A stretch of DNA of 64,000 nucleotides, taken from the NCBI RefSeq assembly GCF_000739615.1, contig NZ_BATP01000061.1, forward strand, positions 1-64,000. The letters are read 5' to 3'. Origin of the DNA: Haloferula sp. BvORR071 (GTDB taxonomy: Bacteria; Verrucomicrobiota; Verrucomicrobiia; Verrucomicrobiales; Akkermansiaceae). The position numbers and the translations under genes are program-made. The notes below the pieces were generated by a model that was not told where the DNA came from, did not search any database, and saw only the letters and a program-made list of their open reading frames with translations. Below, one piece after another: positions 46,195 through 55,218 of the stretch (its first letter is position 1; every line of letters begins with the position of its first letter).

Positions 46195-46961
46195 AATTTG
46201 GTGCTCACGCCGAGGAATGGGGTGAAATCCGTGGCCGCGTCGGTGAGTCCCAGCCTCACCCCGCCATCGAGCTGCCAGGTCGGCGTGACCGCCCAAGTCA
46301 TCCCGGTGTTGAAATAGGCCTCCCAATCGGCACCCGATTCCGCGCTCAGGATGCTCACCAGCTCCAAGAACACCGCGGTATTCTCGCTCAGGTCGTGGCT
46401 GGTCGTAGCGGAAGTCACAGCCGTGAAGTGATGGCCGCTACCATCCTCGTCTGCCTCGATATCGGCGACACCCATCACCGCGCAGGACCACCCGGCCGGG
46501 CCTTCAAAGCCGAAAGGTACGATCAGTCCGCCCTCGAACTCCCCATTGCCGAGATCGTCGTGCGCCGTGGGCAGCTTGACATAGGGCATCAGTGCTAGGG
46601 CGGTTGAGCCCTCGTCATTGCCCCACAGATTCCGCTTCAGGCGGATCTCAATGTCGCCGAAACCCTCGTCCCCACCGCGGACATGGCTGAAGAGGGGCAG
46701 CACCACTTGCAAATCCGTCGCCTTGTCCAAGCCAACTTTGGCGTTCAGCTCGCCCAGCGTCAGCTCCCGTTCCCGCCCGTCCTTAGCCCATGCGGCGATC
46801 TCCATCTCAAACTGAAAATGTCCCGCATCCACCGTGTAGGGGCTCTCAGTGGTATCGGGGCGGTCTGTGCTGAGTTCCCGGAGTTCCGCTCCAATAACGA
46901 GGGAGTTGGCAGCAAGAATGATGAGCAGCGAGGAAGCCAAAGGTGGTCGCAGTGGAGGCAT
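46191..46961 (-). CDS. Outer-membrane beta-barrel protein linked to the metal transporter
   Basis: A 256-residue protein with a signal peptide (SSLLIILAANSLVIGA) and alternating beta strands, starting RELSTDRPDTTESPYTVDAGHFQFE and ending in FLGVSTKF with a C-terminal aromatic. This matches the transporter/MetA-pathway-of-phenol-degradation (PF13557-type) barrel family, whose named function is poorly supported. It lies 42 bases upstream of the SitA-like gene on the same strand and shares its operator, so a metal-uptake porin role is a reasonable inference. Confidence 0.8.
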   Translation of the reverse strand: MPPLRPPLASSLLIILAANSLVIGAELRELSTDRPDTTESPYTVDAGHFQFEMEIAAWAKDGRERELTLGELNAKVGLDKATDLQVVLPLFSHVRGGDEGFGDIEIRLKRNLWGNDEGSTALALMPYVKLPTAHDDLGNGEFEGGLIVPFGFEGPAGWSCAVMGVADIEADEDGSGHHFTAVTSATTSHDLSENTAVFLELVSILSAESGADWEAYFNTGMTWAVTPTWQLDGGVRLGLTDAATDFTPFLGVSTKF

Positions 46962-46968
46962 GGGGGTT

Positions 46969-46998
46969 GAATTAGCCTGGGCTAAAATTAATTTTCAA
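46969..46998 (-). promoter_or_regulatory. Second copy of the metal operator, upstream of the barrel gene
   Basis: A perfect palindrome TTAGCC-TG-GGCTAA (46972-46985) in an AT-rich context lies 8 bases before the start codon. Its reverse strand reads AATTTTAGCCCAGGCTAATTC, almost the same as AATTTTAGATTAGGCTAAATTC at 46165-46186. A possible -35 TTGAAA (46993-46998) would place a weak -10 inside the palindrome. The rest of 46999-47181 holds no gene. Confidence 0.7.
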
Positions 46999-47181
46999 TG
47001 ATAATTTTGATTCTTGCTTGTTCGCAGCCTCCCGGCTGGCCTGAGAGAGTCAGAAAGGCGCTGTCAGATTTACGAGCGCCTCTACGGCGAGCCGCTTCCG
47101 AAAGGCGTGCCTCGCTAAGGCGCAAAGGCGCGTCTCACCAAATGGAGTCGACCACCCGATCACTTTTTGCCAACAAGGCTC

Positions 47182-48105
47182 ATGAGATCTCTTTTCGCAT
47201 TCCTCTTGGGCTTTCTGGCACTGGGAGCCGGGTCACCGTCAACCGCATGCGATTGCATGGGTTCACCTCCACCGTTGAAAGCGCTCGCGAAATGCGATGT
47301 CGTCCTGAGCGGTGAAGTGCAATCGATTGGCGAAAGCCCTCAAGTCGGCCTCCATCGGGCGGGCATTGTTGCGAAGGTAGTGGTCAAGCAGTGCTTGAAG
47401 GGCGGAGTTGCTGGTGTGGTGGAAATTCACACTGGCTTTGGCGGAGGGGATTGCGGCTACCATTTCGAGGAAGGAAAGAGCTATCTCATCTACGCCAACC
47501 GGAGCGATGATGGACGTCTCAACACCGGCATCTGCTTGCGAACGGCTCTCTTGCAGAACGTGGGAGAGGAGGTGTTGGAACTCGAGGGTCGGCTTCCGGA
47601 GCCCCGCGATCCTGCGGCTCCTCCGGGCCTCTCATTGGCCGGAAAGATTGACGACGCGGGCTACAATGGACTGATCTTCACGCTGGAGAATCGCCTCCAT
47701 GATCGGATCTTTTTCTTCAGCTCCGAAGGCACGAGGATCCAGATTTTCAAAGACGGCAAGTGGACCGACTATGCTCCAAATCAAGGAAGCGCTCCACGAG
47801 ACGAACTCACGATGGAACAGGCCGAGGAGCAGTTCTTCAGGTGGAAGGAGACTTACCTATCCCTCGTAAGTCAGCGGAGTGCCAACTTCATGAACCGTCT
47901 CTCCGCGCGGCGAATCTTCGTGCGTATCCCCACCACCCGATTCGCTTGGCGGCTCGGCTTCGACTATCTAACCGAAGCTGAGGTCGACGCCGGGCAGGAG
48001 ATATCGAGCGCGAAGTCAACGGTCTGGAGCGATGCGATCGTTACCACCACGCTTAAGGCACCTCCGCTGACCTTCTCGCAAGCCTTTCGGACTTCTGGCA
48101 ATTAG
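47182..48105 (+). CDS. Secreted NTR/TIMP-like domain protein
   Basis: A 307-residue exported protein (signal FAFLLGFLALGAGS) from the ATG at 47182. The mature N-terminus begins CDCMGSPPPLKALAKCDVVLSG and continues with VVKQCLKGG, GGGDCGYHFEEGKSYLIYAN and TGICLRT. A CxC start plus the GxxC...Y..GxxYLxYA...GxC pattern is that of bacterial NTR (TIMP/netrin-like) domains. The second half is unassigned. Function is unknown; binding to an exported protease or ligand is possible. Its stop overlaps the convergent VWA gene by 4 bases. Confidence 0.75.
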   Translation: MRSLFAFLLGFLALGAGSPSTACDCMGSPPPLKALAKCDVVLSGEVQSIGESPQVGLHRAGIVAKVVVKQCLKGGVAGVVEIHTGFGGGDCGYHFEEGKSYLIYANRSDDGRLNTGICLRTALLQNVGEEVLELEGRLPEPRDPAAPPGLSLAGKIDDAGYNGLIFTLENRLHDRIFFFSSEGTRIQIFKDGKWTDYAPNQGSAPRDELTMEQAEEQFFRWKETYLSLVSQRSANFMNRLSARRIFVRIPTTRFAWRLGFDYLTEAEVDAGQEISSAKSTVWSDAIVTTTLKAPPLTFSQAFRTSGN

Positions 48106-50330
48106 AACGCCCCGTTCAGCTTCCGTCCTGTCCAGAACAAGCTCAGCAGCACGACTACCAGTACCACGCTGGCCCAGTGCGACCATAGCGGCAGGCGGTT
48201 TTCGATCGGCCGCGGCTCGGGCAGCGACTCGATCTCCTTGATCAGATCCGGCAGTTGCTCCGGTGAAATCATCCGGCCCTTCGCGATCCGCGCCATCTCC
48301 GCCAGCACCTCTGGCCGTGCCGGTTGGCCGGTTTGCTCCAGCTCCACGCCTTGGGCCAGCAGCTTGGTTTCGATTGGTGCCGCGCCCGCTTCATCGATCG
48401 AGGCTTTCAGTTTCCACTCGCCCGGCAGGCCGATCTTCATTCGCCCGGAGAATGCGCCCCATGCAGTATTATTCTTTTCTAGTGCGATCCGCTCTTTGGT
48501 GCCATCCGGCGCGGTCGCATCTACATACACCGTGCCTTGTTCCAGCGGTGCGCCCGCCGCGTTGAAGGCATTCGCATTGAAGGTCACGGTATCACCCGGC
48601 ACCGGCCGCTCCGGCGTGAAGTAGAGTCGCACACGCTCACCAGCGGCCATGTTCCGCTGGTACGACATCCAGCGCGCGACCTGGCCCCAGAAGCGGTAGT
48701 GATACTTGTCTTCCACGCCGCGGCGCCAGCGCCACGCGGAGTCGATCCCCATGAACAGGACCTTGCCGTTGCCGGCGGCCTTGGTGACGATGAGGGGGAT
48801 CGGACCGAAGCGTCCCTTACGGTTCTTGTGCACTGCCAGGACCTCGGTGCCGCCCTTCGACTTCACCACCGGCGCATGCCAGTGGAAGCCGGGCAGCGCC
48901 TCCCACACCTGTGGATTCGCTTCTTCGGAATCCGCAAGCATCGTCAGCAGGGAGCTGCGGCCTTCACCGGTCAGCATCATCGGCGAGGCCACAGGATCAT
49001 GGATCCCGCCCTTGTTCTCTGCATCCAGGATCACCGGCATCAGGTCCCACAGCGCGGTATCCTGCAGGGTGAATTCATTGCCCTGCGGGCCCGGCATGAA
49101 AACAATCCCGCTCGCTTGGTTCTCCACCAAGCCGCGGATCAGCTCGCAATTCTCCTTCGTCAGTTGGTCTGGACCAACGCCCACGTCACCGATGAAGATG
49201 ACGTCATACTTCGCGAGCTCCTCGGGCTTCGAGGGGAAATCCTGAATGTAATCCGGTCCGTCGCCCTTGCCGAGCTGCGGATGGAAGAGCAGGCAGGAAA
49301 GCTCCACTCCCGGGTCGCGCGCGAGCGCATTGCGCAGGTAGCGGTATTCCCAGCGCGGCAGGGTATCGATCACCAGCACCTTGATGGATTCCGGGCGGCC
49401 GGAGAGCGTGAACTTGCGCGAGTTGTTCGCTTCGATCCGCTCGCCATCCGCCATCGGCACGGACAGTTCCAGCGTCGCCGCGCCTTCCTTCTCGATCCGC
49501 CACAGGATCGCATCGTAGGTCGTCTGGCCCGGAGCCAGGATGATCTCCTTGGTCTTCTCCCTGCCACTGTCATCCTTCAGGCGCACGATCGTCCGCACTT
49601 CCCGCTCCAGCGACGAGCGGATGGAGAAGGGGATCTGTACGTTCTCGCCCACGATCCCGTAGGCGGGGGCCGTGACCGAAAGCATGTCGAGGTCCGGCAG
49701 ACGCTTCTTGCTGCCCACTGGAATCGTGAACAGCGGCACGCCGCGCTGCAAAAGCTTCTGTGCAGCTACCACCGGCGGCTGGCCGGTGTTGTAGTCGCCG
49801 TCCGAGATTATCACCGCCGCGCGCAGGTTGGTCTCGTTTTCTAACAGATCCTCGATCGGTGCGCAGAGGTCGGTGCCGGCCAGTGCCAGTAAGGCGGGAT
49901 CTTCCGGTGGCGCGGCGAAGGACCGGTCCACCAGTTCGTTCTTCTGACCATCGGCCAGAGGCTCCCACAATGGGTTATCAAGTGCCATCCGCGTCCATTC
50001 CGCGCGCGAGACCACCGGACGGTTGGAGGAGAAGAGCTGCGGCACCTCGGCATCCAGCGTCTCCATCGACTTGGACGCATCCCACAGGATCGCGATCCGC
50101 GGCTTGGTCTGCGGATGCAGCACCGTCAGCCACTCCGGCTTCCACAGGAGTAGCACGACAATCAGCGCGACGAGAAAGCGCAGGCTCTCCAGCACCGCCG
50201 TGCGGCGCGGATGCGGGCTGCGCTTCCACGACAGCACGCAGAGCAGCCCCACGATCACAAGCGCGGTGATCCCGATCGCGAGAGTCGCGGGGGTCGGGGT
50301 GAACTGGAGGTTATGGAGGTTGAAGGTCAA
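48102..50330 (-). CDS. Membrane VWA/glutamine-amidotransferase-like protein
   Basis: A 742-residue protein with two N-terminal membrane segments (LAIGITALVIVGLLCVLSW and LRFLVALIVVLLLW), a VWA-like start RIAILWDASKSMET (DxSxS metal site), and a C-terminal membrane segment (WASVVLVVVLLSLFW). The middle has the amidotransferase-like fold seen in these proteins (VLVIDTLPRWEYRYLRNAL, DVIFIGDVGVG). It is the last gene of the MoxR-DUF58-BatA-like operon, nine bases after the BatA-like gene. It is probably part of a membrane complex assembled by the MoxR ATPase. Confidence 0.85.
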   Translation of the reverse strand: MTFNLHNLQFTPTPATLAIGITALVIVGLLCVLSWKRSPHPRRTAVLESLRFLVALIVVLLLWKPEWLTVLHPQTKPRIAILWDASKSMETLDAEVPQLFSSNRPVVSRAEWTRMALDNPLWEPLADGQKNELVDRSFAAPPEDPALLALAGTDLCAPIEDLLENETNLRAAVIISDGDYNTGQPPVVAAQKLLQRGVPLFTIPVGSKKRLPDLDMLSVTAPAYGIVGENVQIPFSIRSSLEREVRTIVRLKDDSGREKTKEIILAPGQTTYDAILWRIEKEGAATLELSVPMADGERIEANNSRKFTLSGRPESIKVLVIDTLPRWEYRYLRNALARDPGVELSCLLFHPQLGKGDGPDYIQDFPSKPEELAKYDVIFIGDVGVGPDQLTKENCELIRGLVENQASGIVFMPGPQGNEFTLQDTALWDLMPVILDAENKGGIHDPVASPMMLTGEGRSSLLTMLADSEEANPQVWEALPGFHWHAPVVKSKGGTEVLAVHKNRKGRFGPIPLIVTKAAGNGKVLFMGIDSAWRWRRGVEDKYHYRFWGQVARWMSYQRNMAAGERVRLYFTPERPVPGDTVTFNANAFNAAGAPLEQGTVYVDATAPDGTKERIALEKNNTAWGAFSGRMKIGLPGEWKLKASIDEAGAAPIETKLLAQGVELEQTGQPARPEVLAEMARIAKGRMISPEQLPDLIKEIESLPEPRPIENRLPLWSHWASVVLVVVLLSLFWTGRKLNGAF

Positions 50331-50339
50331 AACGGGAAA

Positions 50340-52331
50340 TCAAACTTTGGAGGGTCGACCGGGCAGGGGCACCGCATCGGCCGCGGATTTCTTCGGCAGA
50401 CACAGCAGGGCCTCCGAAATCAGGAAGAATAGCATGGCGACCAGGAAGCCACGCCAAATATCACTAGGGCCGCTGGAGCTCACCGAAAGGCTCTGGTCTT
50501 CGAACAAGCTGTAGCCGGTTCCTTGCAGGAGACCTTTCAGGGCATCGTTGGAGAGGATCTCGGGATCATCCTCCACGGCCGGGCGGTTGAGTGCCATCAC
50601 CCGCTCGCCGAAGCGTTGGATGCCCGCTTCATAGGCCTCGTTGGATGGCACCGGAGCCCCGTAGTCGTCCAGACGCGCACGGCCTTCTCCCGCCCGGGGT
50701 GCCGCTGCCTTCGAACCGATGTCCGCCAGATACCCGGCATCGAATCGCTGTGCACCGTCGGCCACCGCCCGCTGGGCTCCGGGGAGCAGGATATCGGCAT
50801 CACCAAGGTTCGACCATGTGTAATCCGGCTGGGATCCCACGAACCATGCCGTGCCACGCTCCACCACCCGGCGGGTGACGAAGGTCTTGCCGTCATCCCA
50901 GCGGGCAAGCGCGGTCGCTTCACCTTCAGGAAGGCGGCGCTTCACTGCCTTGAAGCGTTCGGCGGGGAGCGGAGTTCCATCCAGGCCGTCCCGCAGCAGG
51001 CCATCGTCGTGGTCCCAGGAATCGAGGATGAAATACTTGTCCTTCTCTGCCGTCGTGATCGCGGACCAGCTCAAGCCCAAAAAGCTCGCCGTGCTCTCAC
51101 CTTGCGGCGCAAAGAAGACCACCACGCCACCATCGATCAGGAAGCGGTTGAGTGTCTCCGCCACTTGGCCGGTGGGTAGCGGTGCCGCCCAGAAGATCGA
51201 GGCGATACCATCGGTCTCGAGCCGTGAAAGCGCCGCAGGATCGATCCGCTCGATCGACTGGCTGGCATGACCGGCTGGAGCCGCGGCGATCGAGATGTAG
51301 TCGCCGGCTTCGCCCGGCGGAGCAATCAAGAGGCTCTTGATCGGCCGCGCCGGGCCGTAGGCGAAGAAGGCGGCATTGTCCCTCAGGTTGCCGTCGCCGG
51401 GGATCGAGAGCCAGCCGTAGCCGGACTCTTCATTCGGGGGTACGGGTATCACCTTGCGAAAGCGGAAATTCTGCCCGGCGACATTCACGTTGGTCGTGCT
51501 GCGTGCGCCGCCATTGAGCGTGGCCGTCAGCGGCAGGTTCACCGGTGCGGCGCTGTCGTCGCTGCGGCTGATCTCGATATCCAGCACCAGTTGCGGCCCG
51601 GCACGATGTGAGGACAGAAGACGGATCGACTGGTTCGGCGAGGGCTCGCCACCGAGCGACAGGATCCTCAGCTTGGGCGGCTGGGGTAGGGAGGACAGCG
51701 CGGCGCGCACAGAGGTCCAGCGATCATTCTCGGGCTTCCAGTTCGACTTCTGCAAATCGGAGGCGATCCACAGCTCCGCCCGTCCTGGCGACTCGGTCAG
51801 GAATTCCGCGGCCCTCCCCGCGAGCGTGGCGATATCCGCAGCCGTGTCCGTGGGCGCTGCCGAGGAAATCCGGTCCAGCACGTCCGGGCTGGGTACCTCC
51901 TGCGGCTGGCCGGAGGCGCTATCGATCAGCACCAGCCGTGTGCCTTGGAAGTCATTCAGGGCATTCTTTACGCGCTGCAGCGCCAGATCCCGGCGTGGCA
52001 CGGTGCCGTTCTTCGGCGTCGCTTCCATGCTCGCCGAACGGTCGAGAATCAATACTACCAAGTCCGGCTTCCCGCCGCCCCAGCCGAGCATCCCGCTCAG
52101 CAGCGGCCGCGCCGCCGCCGTTGCCAGCGCGGCGATCCCCAGCGCCCGGCAGGTCAAAATAAGAATGTGCCGCAGCTTCTTCTTCCCCCGCGACTCCCGC
52201 GTCGCCTTCAGCAGGAACTGCATCGCCGCCCACATCACCGTCTTGTGCCGGCGGCGGTTCAGCAGGTGGATGATGATGGGGATCGAAGCAGCGAACAGCC
52301 CCCAGAGCATCCATGATTGAAGGAAGGTCAT
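50340..52331 (-). CDS. BatA-like protein (aerotolerance N-terminal plus VWA domain)
   Basis: A 663-residue protein whose first 85 residues are the BatA/aerotolerance regulator N-terminal region (FLQSWMLWGLFAASIPIIIHLLNRRRHK), followed by a VWA domain with VVLILDRSASME carrying the metal-site DxSxS. A long beta-rich region follows, and a C-terminal hydrophobic segment (GFLVAMLFFLISEALL). It overlaps nothing but is tightly spaced with its neighbours (3 and 9 bases). It should sit in the inner membrane facing the periplasm. The exact role of Bat-type operons is unsettled. Confidence 0.88.
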   Translation of the reverse strand: MTFLQSWMLWGLFAASIPIIIHLLNRRRHKTVMWAAMQFLLKATRESRGKKKLRHILILTCRALGIAALATAAARPLLSGMLGWGGGKPDLVVLILDRSASMEATPKNGTVPRRDLALQRVKNALNDFQGTRLVLIDSASGQPQEVPSPDVLDRISSAAPTDTAADIATLAGRAAEFLTESPGRAELWIASDLQKSNWKPENDRWTSVRAALSSLPQPPKLRILSLGGEPSPNQSIRLLSSHRAGPQLVLDIEISRSDDSAAPVNLPLTATLNGGARSTTNVNVAGQNFRFRKVIPVPPNEESGYGWLSIPGDGNLRDNAAFFAYGPARPIKSLLIAPPGEAGDYISIAAAPAGHASQSIERIDPAALSRLETDGIASIFWAAPLPTGQVAETLNRFLIDGGVVVFFAPQGESTASFLGLSWSAITTAEKDKYFILDSWDHDDGLLRDGLDGTPLPAERFKAVKRRLPEGEATALARWDDGKTFVTRRVVERGTAWFVGSQPDYTWSNLGDADILLPGAQRAVADGAQRFDAGYLADIGSKAAAPRAGEGRARLDDYGAPVPSNEAYEAGIQRFGERVMALNRPAVEDDPEILSNDALKGLLQGTGYSLFEDQSLSVSSSGPSDIWRGFLVAMLFFLISEALLCLPKKSAADAVPLPGRPSKV

Positions 52332-52334
52332 GAT

Positions 52335-53237
52335 CTAGGAGTGGCCCTTTTTGGGCAGGCGGGCCGTCAGGAAATCTCTCAGCAAGGGTTCGAGCGGTGT
52401 GTTCGTGGGTACCAACTGATAATCAGCGGCGGCGTCGTGGCATTTTGCTCGAACCGTTGTCAGGAACTCACGCAACGCACTGTGATACTCGTCCGCGATC
52501 AAGTTCGGCTCCACCACCAGCGAGGTGCCGTCTTCCATATCGACGAAGCGGTGCGGCCGATCGAACTCGAAGCCTAGCTCTTGCGGGTCCATCAAGTGGA
52601 ACACGCAGATGTCGTGCTTGCGGTAACGCAAATGCTGAAGCGCATCCGAGAAGGCCTGCGTATCCGTGAACAGGTCCGAGAGGATTACCACGAAAGCACG
52701 CTGGCTGATCTTCTCCGCAATTGTATGTAGAGCCGGGACCAAGCCCGTATCGCCGGATGGCTCGAGTTTCCCCAGCGTGTCGAAGATGTGCTGCAGGTGT
52801 GCCGGTCTCCGGCTCGGCGGAACCTCCAGATGTAGCTTGTCCGTGCACACGGAAAGTCCAGCGGCGTCGCCTTGGTTGACCAGCAGGTAAGCGAGCGAAG
52901 CGGCAATGCGGTTCGCGTAAGCGATCTTAGCTTCGCCCTGAGGCCCGTGAAACTTCATCGAGCCCGAGGCATCGACCACGAAGTAGGCCCGCAGGTTCGT
53001 ATCTGCCTCGAATTCCTTGATGTAAAACCGGTCCGATCGCGCAAACGCCTTCCAGTCCAGGCGCCGCGTATCGTCACCCGCGACATACTTGCGATACTCC
53101 GCGAACTCCACCGACGACCCGCGATGCGGCGAACGGTGCCTTCCGGCCACATTGCCGATCATCGCCGAGCGCATCTCAACCGGGATCGCTCCAAGCCGCG
53201 CTAGCAAACTGCTATCGAGGAACTCGTATTTCATCAA
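52335..53237 (-). CDS. DUF58 domain protein (VWA-like)
   Basis: A 300-residue protein with the DUF58 block EFAEYRKYVAGDDTRRLDWKAFARSDRFYIKEFE around residues 45-80 and a VWA metal site in AYFVVDASGSMKFHG. These proteins accompany MoxR ATPases. It overlaps the moxR gene by 4 bases and precedes the BatA-like gene by 3 bases. It is cytoplasmic by sequence and probably a substrate or partner of the ATPase. Confidence 0.93.
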   Translation of the reverse strand: MMKYEFLDSSLLARLGAIPVEMRSAMIGNVAGRHRSPHRGSSVEFAEYRKYVAGDDTRRLDWKAFARSDRFYIKEFEADTNLRAYFVVDASGSMKFHGPQGEAKIAYANRIAASLAYLLVNQGDAAGLSVCTDKLHLEVPPSRRPAHLQHIFDTLGKLEPSGDTGLVPALHTIAEKISQRAFVVILSDLFTDTQAFSDALQHLRYRKHDICVFHLMDPQELGFEFDRPHRFVDMEDGTSLVVEPNLIADEYHSALREFLTTVRAKCHDAAADYQLVPTNTPLEPLLRDFLTARLPKKGHS

Positions 53238-54322
53238 TCCTCCCTCATCTCTGCAATCAGCCGCTCAACCACTTTCTTGGACGTCATCCCCTGAGACTCG
53301 GCAGCGAAATTGGTGATCACCCGGTGCCCAAGCACAGCGATTGCCACTTCTTCCAAGTCTTCAATGCTGGCCATGTAGCTGCCGCGCAGGGCTGCCCGTG
53401 ATTTTGCGCCGAGAATCAGATACTGCACGGCACGCGGACCTGCGCCCCATGCCACATAGTCCTTGATCCACGCAGGTGCCTCCGGGGTGCCCGGCCGGGT
53501 CTTGCGGACGATCGACACGGCGTAGTCGTAGATATGCTCCGGCACTGGCACCCGGCGGACCAATTGCTGGTAGGCCAGCACCGCATGCCCATCGAGCAGG
53601 TGATTGAGCGTCGCCCTCGCCGTTCCCGTCGTCTCGCGGGCGATCCGCTTCTCTTCCTCTGAACTCGGGTAATCCACCTCGATCAGGAACATGAAGCGGT
53701 CGAGCTGCGCTTCCGGCAGAGGGTAGGTGCCTTCCTGCTCCACCGGGTTCTGCGTCGCCAACACGAAGAACGGCGGCTGCAGGTCGTAGCTTCGGCCCAG
53801 CACCGTCACCTTGAGTTCCTGCATCGCCTCCAGCATCGCCGACTGCGTCTTGGCCGGGGCGCGGTTGATTTCGTCCGCCAGCACGATGTTTGCGAACACC
53901 GGACCGCGCACGAATTCAAATTCCCGCCGACCGCCTACCCCGGATTCCTGGATAATATCCGTGCCGGTAATATCCGCCGGCATCAGGTCCGGCGTGAACT
54001 GGATGCGGTTGAAGGTCAGGTCGAAGGTTCGCGCCACGGAGGACACCAGCAGAGTCTTTGCCAGCCCCGGGACCCCCATCAGCAGGGCGTGACCGCGGGC
54101 AAAGAGACAAATCGCAAGCTGCTCGATGACCTTTTCCTGGCCGATGATCGCCTTCCCGAGTTCCGCCTTTAGCGCCGCGTAGGTTTTCCCCAGTTGGTCG
54201 ATCGCCGCTACATCATCGGGCGGGAGTTCGTGGTCGGTATGGGAAGGGGCAGCGGGCGGTGCCGTGGAGGAAGGGGTGACAGGATCCGTCGGGGAGGATG
54301 CGGAGGGGATGGTTTCTTCCAT
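53234..54322 (-). CDS. MoxR family AAA+ ATPase
   Basis: A 362-residue AAA+ ATPase: Walker A LLMGVPGLAKT near residue 82, Walker B and DEIN box (VLADEINRAPAKTQSAMLEAMQE), sensor 1 FVLATQNPVEQEGTYPLPEAQLDRF and the C-terminal lid. The first 40 residues are a Pro/Ser/Thr-rich tail not seen in most MoxR proteins. MoxR ATPases act as chaperones for VWA partners, here the next three genes. First gene of the operon. Confidence 0.95.
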   Translation of the reverse strand: MEETIPSASSPTDPVTPSSTAPPAAPSHTDHELPPDDVAAIDQLGKTYAALKAELGKAIIGQEKVIEQLAICLFARGHALLMGVPGLAKTLLVSSVARTFDLTFNRIQFTPDLMPADITGTDIIQESGVGGRREFEFVRGPVFANIVLADEINRAPAKTQSAMLEAMQELKVTVLGRSYDLQPPFFVLATQNPVEQEGTYPLPEAQLDRFMFLIEVDYPSSEEEKRIARETTGTARATLNHLLDGHAVLAYQQLVRRVPVPEHIYDYAVSIVRKTRPGTPEAPAWIKDYVAWGAGPRAVQYLILGAKSRAALRGSYMASIEDLEEVAIAVLGHRVITNFAAESQGMTSKKVVERLIAEMRED

Positions 54323-54438
54323 GAATCAAGCGGTTTGCGGAATTTCAACGAAACTAGAGTGAGCGGTGGCTTTGTCGAGGCGTACGTATGAAAGGAAAGC
54401 GGCTTGCGTGGGCTGGGGGAGCAGTCAAGTTGTCAGAC

Positions 54439-55086
54439 ATGCGCAAGCTCCTTATGCTGACGGCTCTTTTGGCCGGCTCCGCGATGGCGGAACCGGGTGC
54501 TCCAGTCTCGATTTTCAATGGCAAGGACCTCACCGGCTGGCAAAGCGCCACCGGCGGCGAGCCTGGCAAGGGCTGGAAGGTCGAAGACGGGGTCCTGCAC
54601 CGGACCGAAAAGGCGGGTGATCTCATTTCGGACAAGGAATACGCCGACTTCGAGCTGGAATTTGACTGGAAGATATCGAAAGCGGGCAACAGTGGCGTGA
54701 AATACCGCGTCCGCAAGAGCACCGCCGGCTGGATCGGTGCCGAATACCAGGTGCTCGACGACATCGGCCACCCGAATGGCAAGGTCCCGGACACCACCGC
54801 CGGATCGCTCTACGAGGTGATCCCCGCCGCCAAGGACAAGGAACTCAAGCCCGTGGGCGAGTGGAACCACTCCAAGGTCGTCGCCAAGGGCAGCAGCCTC
54901 GAGCACTGGCTGAACGGCAAGCTGACGGTGAAAATCGACACCACCAGCAAGGAGTGGGAGGCCGGCAAGAAGGACAGCAAGTTCGCCAAAATCTCGGACT
55001 TCGCAGGCCCTGGCCCGGGTCATATTCTGCTTCAGGACCACGGCGATGAAGTCTGGTTCCGGGACATTAAAATCCACGAGCTCTGA
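54439..55086 (+). CDS. Secreted DUF1080 (3-keto-disaccharide hydrolase) protein
   Basis: About 215 residues from the ATG at 54439, with a short signal peptide (LLMLTALLAGSAMA). The DUF1080 pattern is clear: FNGKDLTGW, GWKVEDGVLHRT, YADFELEFDWKIS, GNSGVKYRV, EYQVLDD and the final WFRDIKIHEL. The fold is a ConA-like jelly roll; characterised members act on 3-keto sugars. The family is greatly expanded in Verrucomicrobia and Planctomycetes. A longer start at 54388 would bury the signal peptide. It is divergent from the moxR operon. Confidence 0.92.
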   Translation: MRKLLMLTALLAGSAMAEPGAPVSIFNGKDLTGWQSATGGEPGKGWKVEDGVLHRTEKAGDLISDKEYADFELEFDWKISKAGNSGVKYRVRKSTAGWIGAEYQVLDDIGHPNGKVPDTTAGSLYEVIPAAKDKELKPVGEWNHSKVVAKGSSLEHWLNGKLTVKIDTTSKEWEAGKKDSKFAKISDFAGPGPGHILLQDHGDEVWFRDIKIHEL

Positions 55087-55114
55087 ACTTCGTCGGAAAA
55101 TTTCGGTTTTCCAC

Positions 55115-55142
55115 TTGCCAGAGGGGGGGCGTCTGCTAAACA
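55115..55142 (+). promoter_or_regulatory. Possible promoter of the rpsM operon
   Basis: TTGCCA (55115-55120), a 16-base spacer and TAAACA (55137-55142) make a plausible sigma-70 promoter about 77 bases before rpsM. A GC-rich leader containing CAGCC...GGCTG pairing follows, which might be an autoregulatory leader. The match is moderate. Confidence 0.4.
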
Positions 55143-55218
55143 GCCCGCCCGCTTCGGGAGGCTGGGCACGTTCACGTGTTTTCCTCCCGGGCTGGCTCTC
55201 CGCTTACCACAGCATCAC

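Noticed and set aside
48537..49844. Plus-strand open frame (435 codons) opposite the VWA gene
   Set aside because: Composition (His/Arg/Gln-rich) is typical of antisense of a GC-rich gene.
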